Shown here piece by piece: positions 10,266 through 21,676 of a DNA stretch of 64,000 bases. The DNA is from Poa pratensis (Eukaryota > Streptophyta > Magnoliopsida > Poales > Poaceae), in NCBI GenBank assembly GCA_947311845.1, contig CAMZMU010000063.1:124281296-124345295 (forward strand). Reading direction: 5' to 3'. A program made the translations under genes and the position numbers. Numbering within the stretch: position 1 is the stretch's first letter; each line of letters opens with the position of its first letter. Below the pieces are notes generated by a model. It was not told the DNA's origin. It was given only the letters and a program-made list of their open reading frames with translations, and did not search any database.

Positions 10266-10967
10266 ATGGCGCACAGGGTTTTGGGACTAACGCTTGTCTC
10301 GGCTCACAACCTGAAGGATGTGAACTTGTTCAGCCGCATGGAGGTGTACGCCATCGCGTCCGTTTACGGCGACCCTTGCACGCGCCAGCGCACCAAGACC
10401 GACCGCGACGGCGCCAGGCACCCGACGTGGGACCCCGACGACACGCTCTGGTTCGCCGTCCCGCCCACGGCGGCCGCGGCCACCGGGGTCTACCTCCACG
10501 TGCTACTACGCACCGAGCGCCTCTTCAGTTTTGGCGACGCCGACGTCGGCGAGGTCTTCGTCCCTCTCGCCGAACTGCTTGCCGGCGCCTGCTCCTCCGG
10601 CGGGGCCACGGCCTGGCAGTGCGCGTCGTACCAGGTCCGGAAGGTGCAATGCACCAAGCGGCGCGGCATGCTCAGCCTGTCCTACCGTTTCGGCCCCGTG
10701 ATGGCGCCGCTTCTGATGTATCCGCCGGCGTGTCCTCGCATGCTCCCGGTGCCCAATCCTGCAGCCGACTGTGGCGCGGCCGCTGTGTCGGCGGGGAGGA
10801 AGAATATTCAGAAGAACCGCATGTTCGCGATGGGGCTCGGCGCTGGGCTGCTCCGCGGAGGCTTCGGGGGGATGCTGGGTGGTATGCCGTCGTCGGACAA
10901 ATTGGCTTATGATGATGCCGGACACGGGACCGCGGCAGCCGACGCCGGAGGGGTTGTTGCCGTCTAA
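10266..10967 (+). CDS. SRC2-like C2-domain protein, gene 2 (233 aa)
   Basis: Close paralogue of gene 1: the C2 domain (about residues 4-135) is nearly the same, including LKDVNLFSRMEVYAIAS and DPDDTLWFAVP. The linker after the C2 domain is about 30 residues shorter: the tail goes straight from VMAPLL to MYPPACPRMLP. The Gly-rich hydrophobic C-terminal stretch (FAMGLGAGLLRGGFGGMLGG) is kept, with one Arg inside it. The likely role is peripheral membrane or protein binding through C2, as for gene 1. Promoter, coding and 3' sequences all align with gene 1, so the pair arose by segmental duplication. The promoter differs by a tandem duplication that gives three perfect heat-shock-like sites. The reading frame is intact. 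Confidence 0.88.
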   Translation: MAHRVLGLTLVSAHNLKDVNLFSRMEVYAIASVYGDPCTRQRTKTDRDGARHPTWDPDDTLWFAVPPTAAAATGVYLHVLLRTERLFSFGDADVGEVFVPLAELLAGACSSGGATAWQCASYQVRKVQCTKRRGMLSLSYRFGPVMAPLLMYPPACPRMLPVPNPAADCGAAAVSAGRKNIQKNRMFAMGLGAGLLRGGFGGMLGGMPSSDKLAYDDAGHGTAAADAGGVVAV

Positions 10968-10994
10968 AAGGATACCCATGTCTCGACAAATTGG

Positions 10995-11143
10995 CTCAAG
11001 CTTGAATAAACCATCATGATTCAGATGGACCTGCATGGATAGCATGCATATAGTGGTTTTTCTCAAGCTTGAATAAACCATCATGATTCAGATGGACCTG
11101 CATGGATAGCATGCATATACTACCTCCGTATAGTGGTTTTTCT
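10995..11143. repeat. 67-bp tandem duplication in the 3' UTR of C2 gene 2
   Basis: The unit starting CTCAAGCTTGAATAAACC at 10995 is repeated at 11062; the second copy has an 11-bp insert near its end. Each unit contains AATAAA (11005-11010 and 11072-11077), so the likely poly(A) signal is duplicated. Confidence 0.85.
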
Positions 11144-12155
11144 CTATACTCCTCTGCATCGTCCAGTCCAGTTAGCTTGGCAATCATTCTCTCTGGACTA
11201 TTAGTGGCACTATATTTCACGCGTGCTTAATTCCTTGAAGTGACTATATTTCAGGCGAAGTTTGTATTGCATATTTATCTGACAAGTAAGGGTCGTTGGA
11301 TCAAACTCAAAATGCACAACGATCCTCACGTACGGCCCTGATTGTTGATTTGCGATGGATCCACCTGCGAACGAAACGTCAGCTCGAGGTCCCGATGACG
11401 ATTCCATGACAAGAGTGGAAAAACATAGTACCAGCACTAGTAGAAACAGAGGCATTGGTGCGCCTCTTTAGTACCGGTTGCAACAAAAACCGGTACTAAA
11501 GGGGGCATTAGCACCGGTTGTGCTTGGGCGCCAGCAAGGGCCCCGCGGCGAGGACCTTTAGTACCGGTTGGTATTAACAACCGGTACTAAAAGGACCCCG
11601 CAGGCCGCGGTCAGTGGCCCCACGGCAGGCCCTTTAGTACCGGTTGGTAAATAAAACCGGTACTAAAGGTCCTGCCTATATCTTCCACCCCGAGCCAGCT
11701 CCATTTTGGAGCAACTCGACCCCAACTCCATTTTTCCTCTCTCCCAAGCTCTAGTTCACCCATTTTTTCTCCAACATTTGTCAAGATTGGTGGCACCCTA
11801 TACAAGGGTTAGCAACTTCTTCATCTTCTCTTCCGGCTTTTCAAGTTTAGCTCATTTTTGTGCAATTTTAGCAAGTTTGATTTTGGTTGTGCTTGCAAGG
11901 TGTTTGATGAAATGACTAAGTTAGGGATTTCATTTGTTTTATATGCATTTTGAGCTCAAATTAAAGTATAATTTGTGGTTTTATATAGTGTCCCCTTCCT
12001 CACCGCCGTCGATCGCCCGCGCCGCTCCGTCACCGACACCACCTCGGTGAGCCTATTTTTTATGTTTTATTTTAAAAATTGTTAGTTATATGATTTAAAT
12101 GCATAATTATTTCTTGTATAATTTTCTAATGTTTTTCTTATATACGTATAGTGTC

Positions 12156-12642
12156 ATGGTTTTGATATCCGTCCCCTTCGGCCCTCGTCCGGTCTATGAT
12201 TCGGATGTGGTATATCTTTTTAACTATTTATTTTGTTTCGTGTTTATAACAATCATGCCGACCAACTTGACGTAGATATATTTTTATTTAGGAGGTAGTT
12301 GAACCGGAAATTCCGGCCGACCCTATTGTCGAGTATTTTAAAAAAGAAAACGACGATTTGAGAGCAAAATTGAAGATAAGTGAAGATCTTCGTCTCCAAT
12401 GCCTAGAAGAGAAGATGGAATTGGACTTGAAGATTGCCGACATCGTTGATGCTCACGGGGTCGAGCTTGCCGACGTCGTCACTGCTCACGAGAGGAAGAT
12501 GGATGCAATGCGCGCCAAGCTTAAAAAGATTAGAAAATATGCCATTAGTCAAGAGGCTTGGTATCATTATGATGTTGGTTCAATAGTTACCTTGGTTGCG
12601 ATTCTGATCGCATTTGTTGTTGGATTTAAATTCTTTAGATAG
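12156..12642 (+). CDS. CACTA 2 small coiled-coil protein with a C-terminal membrane segment
   Basis: Predicted exons 12156-12209 and 12292-12642, joined in phase 0 (GTG|gtatat and ttatttag|GAG), giving about 134 residues. The middle is a charged helix (KKENDDLRAKLK...HERKMDAMRAKLKKIRK) likely to form a coiled coil. The end is a hydrophobic helix (IVTLVAILIAFVVGFKFF) followed at once by the stop, as in tail-anchored proteins. I do not know the family. It lies directly before the transposase frame and probably belongs to the transposon. Confidence 0.5.
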
Positions 12643-12810
12643 TTGTATGTTAGTTTCGATTGATGTATGTTTCGTGAGAACTATGTATTACATTTGGGCA
12701 CTACTCTACTTTGATTTTAATGTGATGAATTTGTATAAATTAATTTGGTCACGTATCTCTATTCATTATTTAGCTGGTGTAATGGTTTTTGATATATTTA
12801 TGTAATGCAG

Positions 12811-14444
12811 ATGAGCCGAGAATGGATGTACGGTGATCGACGCTGTCCCGAGTTCATTGATGGCATGCATCGTTTTCTCGATGTGGTTAAGTTAAACAAG
12901 CTGAAGAATGGTTTTATGATTTGTCCATGTGATGAATGTCGGAATAACAGGAATTACCCGAGCGTCAGAACCATACACTCCCACTTGTTGCGACAAGGCT
13001 TTATGCCCAATTATTTTTGTTGGACCAAGCACGGAGAAAGAGGGGTTATAATGGAAAACCCTGAAGAAGAGGATGATGACAACTATCCGCGTTCTCTGAT
13101 GAACACGGTGATACTACAATGGGGAAGAGCATGAGGTCATTGTTGATCAGTCCGACGATGATGATCTTCGTCAGGTCATTCGTGATGAACAGATGAACTG
13201 CGTAACTGAAAACGAGTGGTCGAAGCTGGAGCGCATGTTAGAGGATCACAAAAAACCGTTGTACCCAAATTGTGAAGATGGCCAGAAAAAGCTAGGTACC
13301 ACCCTGGAATTGCTGCAGTGGAAGACAAAGAATGGAATATCTGACAAGGCATTTCAAGAGTTGCTACAAATATTTAAGAAGAATCTTCCGAGGAATAATG
13401 AAATGCCCCACAGCACGTACGAAGCAAAAAAGATTGTCTGCCCTCTAGGATTAGAGGTGCAGAAGATACATGCATGCATCAATGACTGCATCCTCTACCG
13501 CGGTGAGGAGTACGAGAATTTGAATGCATGCCCGATATGCGGTGCATTGCGGTATAAGATCGCGCGAGATGACCCAGGTGATATTGAGGGCGATCCGAGC
13601 CCCAGGAAGAGGGTTCCCGCGAAGGTGATGTGGTATGCTCCTATAATACCACGGTTGAAACGTTTGTTTCGAAACAAAGAGCATGCCAAGTTGTTGCGAT
13701 GGCACAAAGAAGACCGTAAGGAAGACGAGATGCTCAGACACCCCGCTGCTGGGTCTCAGTGGAGAAAAATCGACAGTGCGTTTGGTGATTTTGCAGCTGA
13801 CGCAAGGAACTTAAGGTTTGGTCTAAGTACAGATGGCTTGAATCCGTTTGGGGAGCAGAGCAGCAGTCATAGCACCTGGCCCGTGACTCTATGTATCTAT
13901 AACCTTCCCCCTTGGTTGTGCATGAAGCAAAAGTATATTATGATGCCAGTGCTTATCCAAGGACCGAAACAACCCGGCAACGACATTGATGGTTAACCTG
14001 TCATGCAGGGCAGAGATAGACAAGCGGTACGGAATGACTACAGTAGATCTCAAAAATCTTGCGTACAAAACCGAGCCATTCGTCCTAGCCAATGATGTGG
14101 CTCATGTTTTCTATGTGAAGGACATGTCTTCCAGACCGAAAAAAAGAAAAGATAAGCAAGCCGGTACATCATACAATGAGCCAAAGCGCCACATAGTTCT
14201 TTCAGGAAAAAGAAACATCGTGGGAGTGGAGGACAAGACAGACATGTCAGAAGATTACAATAAGTTTGCTGAAATTCCGCCCTTCAAAGTGAAAACTGAC
14301 CCAAGCACCGTGTTAAATGATGAAGATTGTCCATGGCTACGACGCAATCAGAAGAAAGGGACACACAAGAAGAAAACTCAGAAGAGAGATCAAAACACTA
14401 TGTCAACCAGCTGCAGTTTTACCAACACAATCGCGTGGTCGTGA
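12811..14444 (+). pseudogene. TNP2-type CACTA transposase remnant, core deleted
   Basis: The 5' part starts right after a splice acceptor (tgcag|ATGAGC) with a Transpos_assoc-type N-terminus (REWMYGDRRCPEFIDG and a CPCDECRN zinc-binding pattern). Frame changes at about 13100-13135 separate it from the next part (from 13193), which carries CPICGALRYK and the start of the Transposase_21/TNP2 domain, ending at GPKQPGNDID. There the reading stops, and the sequence from about 14036 jumps to the far C-terminus (EPFVLANDVAHVFYVKDMSS, then GKRNIVGVEDKTDMSEDYNKF). The catalytic middle of the transposase is missing, so the element cannot move by itself. Autonomous relatives would have to supply the enzyme. 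Confidence 0.8.
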
Positions 14445-14829
14445 GACGGCAAATCGGCCTTCGATCCAGAGAGCGGCAAGACGTCTCTGATGATTTGCAA
14501 CAAGTGTTGGGGATGTTGCTAATCATCAGAGCATCTTGCCGCTGCTTGGATCCGACCAAACGGTTGCATGACGTAGCTAGGGAACCCGAATGTTTTGTGT
14601 TTGAGCGCCACTTCGATCCAAGCAGCGGTAAGACGTCTCTGATGATCTACAACCGTCCGGCAAGACATCTCTGAGACGTCTTGCCGCTGGTTGCCCAAAG
14701 ATGCCTCTCCGAGTGACGCTGGAATGTTTTGTGTGAGTGAGTGAGTGACGCTGGAATTCCGGGAGGTGGGCTATATATAGGGTACGTGTGCTTCTTTAGT
14801 CCCGGTTGGTAACACCAACCGGGTCATGT

Positions 14830-15195
14830 GGCTCACGAAGTGGTCGTGATACTGCTGATCCAACAGCTCACAATCCCTCAAAAGAAACACACCCCTGATC
14901 CAACGTCTCACAAGCGCTTGAAAGAAACACACGATCCGTGTGCTTCTTTAGTCCCGGTTGGTAACACCAACCGGGACTAAAGTCAGGCTCACCCCTGATC
15001 CAACGTCTCACAAGCGCTTGAAAGAAACACACCGCTTGATCCAACGGCTCCCAAGCGCTGGAAGGAAACACACGATCCGTGTGCTTCTTCCTGATCCAAG
15101 AGCTCACAAGCGCTCGAAAGAAACACACCGCTTGATCCAACGGCTCCCAAGCGCTGGAAGGCAACACACGATCCGTGTGCTTCTTCCTGATCTGG
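14830..15195. repeat. Clustered short repeats inside CACTA 2
   Basis: Several direct copies of a 35-40 bp word around TGATCCAACG.CTCACAAGCG and CTTGAAAGAAACACAC, alternating with GATCCGTGTGCTTCTT. A palindrome, CTTTAGTCCCGGTTGG...CCAACCGGGACTAAAG, at 14947-14983 belongs to a different CACTA subfamily from the terminal ACCGGT repeats. Confidence 0.65.
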
Positions 15196-15345
15196 TCAGA
15201 GTGGCCACTGGAGAAGGTAGGCAACTTCGATCCCGCCACCGTTTCCCGCCCAAATATTTCCCGCTATCGTTCCCCCCAAATGCCGCCACCGGTAGTTCTA
15301 TAAAACTCAGTCGAAGGTAGGCATGGTACTCACTTGAGCGCAAGC

Positions 15346-15834
15346 ATGGTGTGTATTGGTCCTTGCGAGAAGTGTGTGTCCGGGTTTCACATTTCTGCAT
15401 CCGAGCATCTCGCCAGGCTTTCGAGAAATTTGAAGGTAGATGGTAGGGTAGTTCCAATTGAAGAAATTTTGCACACTGAGAGTCATCTCGCTTTGCTCGG
15501 GGCGAAGCTATGCCGCGATGGGTTTCCGTATAGGACCCCGCTCCAAATTCGTGCAGAAATGCTCACGCTTGCAGAGAAGTTTGACAGGAAAGTTACGAAT
15601 AGTCCGTTCTACCGAACTGAAGCTGACCGTGATTCGTACGGTCGTTCATGTCTCTGGGTAGTTGACAGCGATGATGACGACGATTTCATGCCGTCGTCAA
15701 AGGAAAGGAGGGTTGAAGCACTGAGCAAGAAGGCTGAAGCTTCGTCCAAGGGCAAAGGCAAGAAGGCAGAATCTTCGTCAAAGGGCAAGGATGGCAACAC
15801 GGCGGATGGTGCAGGCTGCATCGATGGGAGATAG
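15346..15834 (+). CDS. Unknown CACTA 2 protein (162 aa)
   Basis: ATG-initiated open frame with coding character. The N-terminal part has CIGPCEKC, a possible small metal-binding or disulfide motif, followed by a helical region (ILHTESHLALLGAKLCRDG, IRAEMLTLAEKFDRKV). An acidic DSDDDDDF patch follows, then a Lys/Ser-rich tail with repeated SSKGK words. I do not recognise it. It lies between the two transposon gene modules and could be a captured host gene fragment or a transposon accessory protein. Confidence 0.4.
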   Translation: MVCIGPCEKCVSGFHISASEHLARLSRNLKVDGRVVPIEEILHTESHLALLGAKLCRDGFPYRTPLQIRAEMLTLAEKFDRKVTNSPFYRTEADRDSYGRSCLWVVDSDDDDDFMPSSKERRVEALSKKAEASSKGKGKKAESSSKGKDGNTADGAGCIDGR

Positions 15835-16264
15835 GTAGAGTCTTTGTTTTACTTGTGTTGTATCGTAATTTCAAGTTGTACCTTAATTTAGAACTAGTGA
15901 AGTTGTAACGTAGATCTCTAGTTGTATGTTAAATCGTCTCTGCATAAGACGGTTGACCGCACATCGGAGTTGTATCTTGGTTCACACAACTTACGAACAC
16001 ACTCTTAACTAATACCAATAAACAGTCCACAAAAAAAGTAAAGAAGAAAAACAAATAGAAAGAAAGAAAAACAAATAAGACGGTTGGCCGGCTTTTGGAG
16101 GTGGTGTGGCCTACTCCCGGCGGTGGTCGTCGGTTGGCGTGCTCGCCTGAAGAGAAAGAAAGTTGGTATAAAAAACAAAAAAGAAAGTAAATAGAAACCA
16201 AATAGATATAAAAAACAGAAAACAAAAGAAAGAAAAAAAACTAGAGAAAAAAAATTCAAAAAGC

Positions 16265-16435
16265 CCATTAGTACCGGTTGTAAACTACAACCGGTACTAA
16301 AGGGTTGGGATTCGCGCGGGAATTTCCGCCGCGGCCCAAAAGGCACCTTTAGCACCGTTGTACTCTACAACCGGTACTAAAGACCCTTTAGTAGCGGTTG
16401 TGGAGCACAACCAGTGTTAAAGGGCTGTTGCCTGC
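16265..16435. repeat. Internal block of CACTA-type subterminal repeats
   Basis: Three near-palindromes built from TTAGTACCGGTTGT and ACAACCGGTACTAAAG, of the same type as the ends of CACTA 2 but in its middle. This may mark the junction of two fused elements. The GC-rich block after it (16440-16810) gives long open frames on both strands that look like composition artefacts. Confidence 0.6.
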
Positions 16436-17466
16436 AGTTAAAGCAGGGGATCGAGTCGATCCCCAAATTCGCCCAAGTGCTGCTCCTCGACGCCCGCTCC
16501 TCGACGCCGGCGAAGTGCTGCTCCTCGACGCCGCGCGCCTCCACGCCGTCGACGGGGCCGCCGCCCTCCACGCGCACACGTACGTCGCCCTCCGCGCCGT
16601 CGACCGCGCCGCCAAGGCCCCGACGCAGCCGCGCCCTGCTCCTCTGCCCTCCGGCCTGCTCCTGCGCTGCGGCCTGCCGTCCGCGGCGTCGACGCCCCCC
16701 GCCGTCCGCCGCCGTCGACGCCCCGCGCGCCCACTCCGGCCGCCGCGCGTGCTCCACCGCGCTGCGCCCCACGCCGTGCTCCACCGTGTGCTGCTCTCCA
16801 CTCCGGCCGGCCACACATCAAGGTAATGTTTTTTTAGTACTGTTTTTTTAAGTTAATATTGTTATTAGGTTAATATTGTTTAGTTTCTAAATTATGTTTA
16901 GCTTAAATAAATTATGTTTGAATTCTAGTAAATAAATTTATAAGTTAATATTGTTTAGTTTAGCTAAGTTTTGCTAAGTTTGAATTCTAGTAAGTTAATA
17001 TTGTTTAGCTAAGTTTAGCTAAGTTTAGGTGAATTCTAGTTAATATTGTTTAGCTAAGTTTAGCTAAGTTTAGGTGAATTCTAGTTAATATTTTTTTGGT
17101 AAGTTAACAATTTTGCTAAATTTTGTTAACAATTTTTTTTTAGTATAGTTCTTTTTTTACAAGTTTTTAGTATAGTTATATTTACTTATTAGGTGTAGTT
17201 TAATTATTAGGTGTAAAATTTGAATTATTAAAGTTTTTAGTGTAGTTGTATTTACTTAGCAATTTTGTTTATTGTTTAGATTATTATTAAAGTTTATTGT
17301 TTAGTTTAGCAAAAAAAAAATATTGTTAGGTTATTAGAAAAAAAATTAGATTATTTTAGGTTATTATTAGTGTAGCAATTTTGCTAAGTTTCAAATATTG
17401 CTAAGTTTGAAATATTGTTAAGTTAGAAATATTGCTAAGTTTCAAAATTTGCAGTGACATTGAGCT

Positions 17467-20400
17467 ATGGCGGACGATGCCCCCACCTTCGTCCGAGATT
17501 TGGAGGAAGAAGACCGTCTCCAACAAATAATATATAACACCGCCGGACCCAATTCCGATGGAGAATATTCCGATGGAGAAGATTCGTCCGACGGAGAAGA
17601 CGCCGAAGAATTCAGCGCGAAATGTTTGAATGACTCCGGTGAGGGACTTGAGTTAGAAAAATTCAGAGATGACGACGACGACGAAGAAGAACCGTCTGGA
17701 TCTAAGGCGGACACTAGCTAAGAAGAAGGTATATATTAAGTCTTGTTGATCACTATAGCTAGATGCATTAATTGATTTATATGCGCACTTATTAACGAAA
17801 CATTTTTCTTTCAGCCCTCTGGATCTAAGTCGTCAATCCCCGTACGAGGCCCGGCCCAAGGGTTAAAGCTCCCGGAAGGTGCAACGTTGTCGATCGACGA
17901 AGTTACCTTCAAAGGCAAACCAGAGAAACCCGATGGAATCTACAATAAATATGTACGGCAGTGCGGAGTTTTTGTAAGGGACATGGTCCCGATCACTGTG
18001 ACAGAATGGAATGAGCCGAAGAAAGCCAACATAGGCGCAAAATATCTCGAGCAAAGAATTAAAGAGACCCTTTGGGACTCGATGATGTCTAAATTCAACC
18101 TACCGGCAGATCTCCCACAGAAGATGAAGGATAAAGTCAAGGAGTGGACTCTTAGCAAGATGGCCCAGCAATTCAACAACTGGAAGAACACATTGTGGAG
18201 AAAATATGGGAACAAAGATATAGTTTTCAAAGGACATCTAGAGAAGCTAAAAGATGATTGGGCTGAATTTGCGGCGTATAAGAATTCGGGCGTCGCTGTG
18301 GCCCGATCGACACAAAATAAGTTGAATGCCTCGAAGAAGAAATATTTCCATCATTTGGGCTCAGGTGGCTACAAGACTGCCTTGCCTAAGTGGCAAGCCT
18401 ATGAAGACGAGCTGCGACTAAAAGGGATCCTCCACAGACAGATGACTGGCCCGACAGGTCCAAGTTCTGGTTGTTCGCGCATGGGGCAGTGTTGCACCCA
18501 GAAACAGGGCTGATTGTTGCAAAGGGAAAATGGCGGAGAAAAATTAGAAGAGTCATCAGAAAAATAAAAAAGTCATAGTACTAGTCAAGGAGGGAAAATT
18601 TGTTCCCGATAGAGAGGACGACGAGCTTTCACAAGCCCTCGGGAATAAAGAACACTGGGGGCGATGTCGAGCCAGAGGAGGCGGGGTTGGTTTTCTTGAA
18701 GGGTTTCCGGAAGACGTTGCAACTTATAGAAAACATTGCAGAAGTAAGAAGAGGGAGGCGGAGAGGGTTACTGCATTAGAACGCACGGTGCAGGATGTGC
18801 AGAAGCAACTGGCCTCAATGACCCAGACCAGGGAATCTCAACTGCGAGTAGAAGATCCTGCAGGCGATGCCTGCCCATCTCAGCGGAAAAGCAGCGTGGG
18901 TTCCACGCAGCTACAAGATCCTGCAGTTGATGAACCAGTTGCTGAACCATCGGCGGCTCACTACCCCGTGGATGATATCACGGAGAAGACAAATTGTGAG
19001 TTACATGCGCCGATGATGAACATTACTTATCCGGTGGCGACTGGCTATGCTTTACGACATCAACCTGGAGAAACCTTCCATTTTGGTGTGATTCCGCCTG
19101 GATTTGCTCGTGTCGGGGTCACGAAAGTTATGCCGGGATTCAACGCAATACGTCTTGAAATTCCTGGAGCTGAAGGCGAGAAGACATTGGGAGAAGTTGA
19201 GTTTGGTATCGTTCTATGGAAGAAGAAATACATCAAGTTTCCAGACTCGGAGCCAAGGCCACCGACTCCTCCCGTTAGACATTCACCACATCAAAGTCCA
19301 CCCGCCTCCCCCCACGAAGTTTGGGATCCCGCCGCGAGTCCATCTCCCGCGCTGTCCCGTCAACCGACTGATGCGCCCACTAGTAACTTGACAAAGCGGA
19401 AGCTGTTCCCGTCGTCCACCCCTGTCAAGAAACGTGGAAAAAGTGTGCGGGCTCCTGAGAACCCCAAGGAAGTCAAGGCTCCTGAGAAGTTAACTTCTGA
19501 GATGACTCAGCAGGAAATAGCTGAGAGCCTACGTGAAGGGTCGAGAGCCTTTTTTGAGCAGAAAAAGAAGGAAAGAGTGGAGGCAAGACTTGACCCCATA
19601 AAGGAACTTCTGAAGACTATACCAAATGAGGTAAAAGATCACACCGTTGACAACCTATATGACCCTCCACCTCCGCCCATTTCAGACTACGAGCGAGGTA
19701 TTGACAAGGTACTTTCCTCGCAGAATGAGCAAGAGAAATTGTGCGGGAAAGGAGTTGCCCAGCTCGGAGAACAAGAAGCACAATCGCTCGCCCCGCTCAT
19801 TGTACCTTCTGAAACTCGGGAAATCGAGCATGGAGAAGTTGTCCTTGGCGACTCAGGTTACCCCATGGCGGAGATTGCCCCACGATTTGATTTTGAACTC
19901 GGGCTGCCTATGGTGGAAAATCCGAGCCAGCTAACAACACAGTTATGGAATTTGAATCGCTGGTACATGACCGCCGCAAAAGAAGGGAAATTCTATCTCA
20001 TGGCGGCGGTTAAGGAACAACACTACTTCCGAGAATATTGTGTGCATGTTGAGTTCCGAGAACTTTTTCAGATGTACAATCAACGTGCTCTCGACAAATC
20101 TCTCATCAGCTGCTATTGTCTGTAAGTAATTTATTCGTGTAATTTAATTATTATAGTTATAAGCTCTCGTTCATTGCTTGTAATTATCGTCACAAAATTC
20201 TTTTGTACGCTAATTATGCAGAATGAAGATACGTGAATGCAGACTCGAGGAATCTGGGACATTGGTTTCATTGACCCGGATAAAGTTCATGTCAAGACCG
20301 TGGATGAAAATCCCGTGAACACAGAGGACGTTTTGCTAACGTTCTTTAAGCGACAAAGTACCAAAAAGGAAATACTATTTCCTTACAACTTCGGGTGAGT

Positions 20401-21248
20401 TTTACCGTCTTCTACACATTCTATTTTGCTTCCCCGATATAAAGTGTAATCGATAAGTTCTGAATACCTGCGTATATAAACGTGCGCAGGTTCCACTACA
20501 TTCTGCTAATCATTAGACTCGAGGAAGGAGAAGTTGAAGTCTGGGACTCACTAAGGAAAGATCAAAATGAATACAAAAGCGTGCGTCTAATGCTCAAGAG
20601 GTAATTTCAATCGCACTATATCAGCCTCTTTCGTTCATTTCCGGATATCAAAAGTATAAGTAATAACTACTCAATTCATTTTCTTTTCCGGACAGGGTTT
20701 ACAGAAAGTTCAAAGCGGAAGAACGCGGTGTATGGCCAGAAAAGCTGGAGTTCAAGTCTAACAACGTAAGTACTACTACGTGTATCTTTCTAATACCATT
20801 ATCATTCTCTTGATTATTATTTGATTAAATTATATTCTTGTATATATAGTGGTGTCTGCGACAACCACAGGGGACAGAACTATGTGGATACTACGTTTGC
20901 GAGTACATTCACACGAAGGTCAATGAGAGAGTCAAGAGTGTAAGAAATCGAGAGGTACGTGAACATCATACACAACTTTTATTTTGCCACCATGCATCAA
21001 TTGTGTTTAGTTTCGATCATAGCTGATTTTATTTCCTTCTTTTAAAGATGTCAAACAAGCGGAACCAGCTCCTACCACGCAACCGCGTAAAAGCTATTGC
21101 GGAGGAATTGGCGGGATTCTTACTTACACATGTCATAGATGAACACGGTGAATTCTACTTTGACGAAAGACCACCTCCACCCCCTGCAGTCGATGCTACA
21201 AGGGAACCGCCGGCAGTCGATGCTACAAGGGAACCGGCTCCATTGTAA
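17467..21248 (+). pseudogene. CACTA 2 Transposase_24-like / Ulp1-like protease gene, frameshifted
   Basis: Exon 1 starts at ATG 17467 with an acidic N-terminus. After an intron (acceptor ttcag, exon from 17815) comes a domain like Transposase_24: FNNWKNTLWRKYG, FKGHLEKLKDDWAEF, KKKYFHHLGSGGYKTALPKW. A frame change near 18446 precedes a linker and a region resembling the DUF8039 type (about 19010-19230). The last exons, 20222-20394, 20490-20602, 20696-20765, 20850-20954 and 21048-21248, have clean GT/AG borders and encode a Ulp1/C48-like protease: His in FHYILLI, Asp in VWDSL, Gln in LRQPQG, Cys in ELCGYYVCEY. One further frame change lies near 20243-20246. Ulp1 proteases remove SUMO-like modifiers; its role in CACTA elements is not known to me. 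Inactive as read. Confidence 0.7.
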
Positions 21249-21676
21249 TTAATTAGGAGTACTTAAATTTATATGTGACGAGAGTACTTTGTATGTGTAT
21301 AATGACTACTTTATATGTGTAGTGAGTACTTTATACGCGATCTCCTCCGAAACCCTGAAAAATGAGCGAAAAGGAAAAAAACAGAAACCCTAAACCCCGA
21401 AAAATAATCGAAAAGAAAAAAAAACCAAAACCCCCCTGAAAAATAAGCAAAAAAAGCAGGAACCTTTAGTACCGGTTTGTATTACAAACCGGTACTAAAG
21501 GTCCTCAGGGTCGAGCTCGCCTGTGCGCCCACGTGGAGACCCTTTAGTACCGGTTTTATTTAGGTGCCGGTACTAAAGGGTTACCCCTTTAGTGCCGACC
21601 CTTTAGTACCGGTTGTGCGGCCGGTACTAAAGGCCATCTACAACCGGTACTAGAAGTGGGTTCTCTACTAGTGCAG

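Larger units (their letters stand above)
11435..21673. mobile_element. CACTA transposon 2 (10.2 kb, defective)
   Basis: The ends are CACTAGTAGAAAC and CTCTACTAGTG, with target duplication CAG at 11432-11434 and 21674-21676. Subterminal regions are packed with AGTACCGGTT / AACCGGTACT repeats. The element holds a small coiled-coil/membrane frame, the two ends of a TNP2-type transposase with the core deleted, an unknown 162-residue frame, and a gene with a Transposase_24-like domain and a Ulp1-like protease. A second block of ACCGGT inverted repeats lies inside at about 16265-16435, so it may be a fusion of two elements. The flanks rejoin into sequence matching the uninterrupted flank of C2 gene 1 (about 4100-4170), which serves as an empty-site control. 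Confidence 0.92.

Noticed and set aside
16377..16851. Long open frames on both strands in CACTA 2
   Set aside because: Composition effect of a GC-rich Ala/Arg/Pro block, with no conserved motif.
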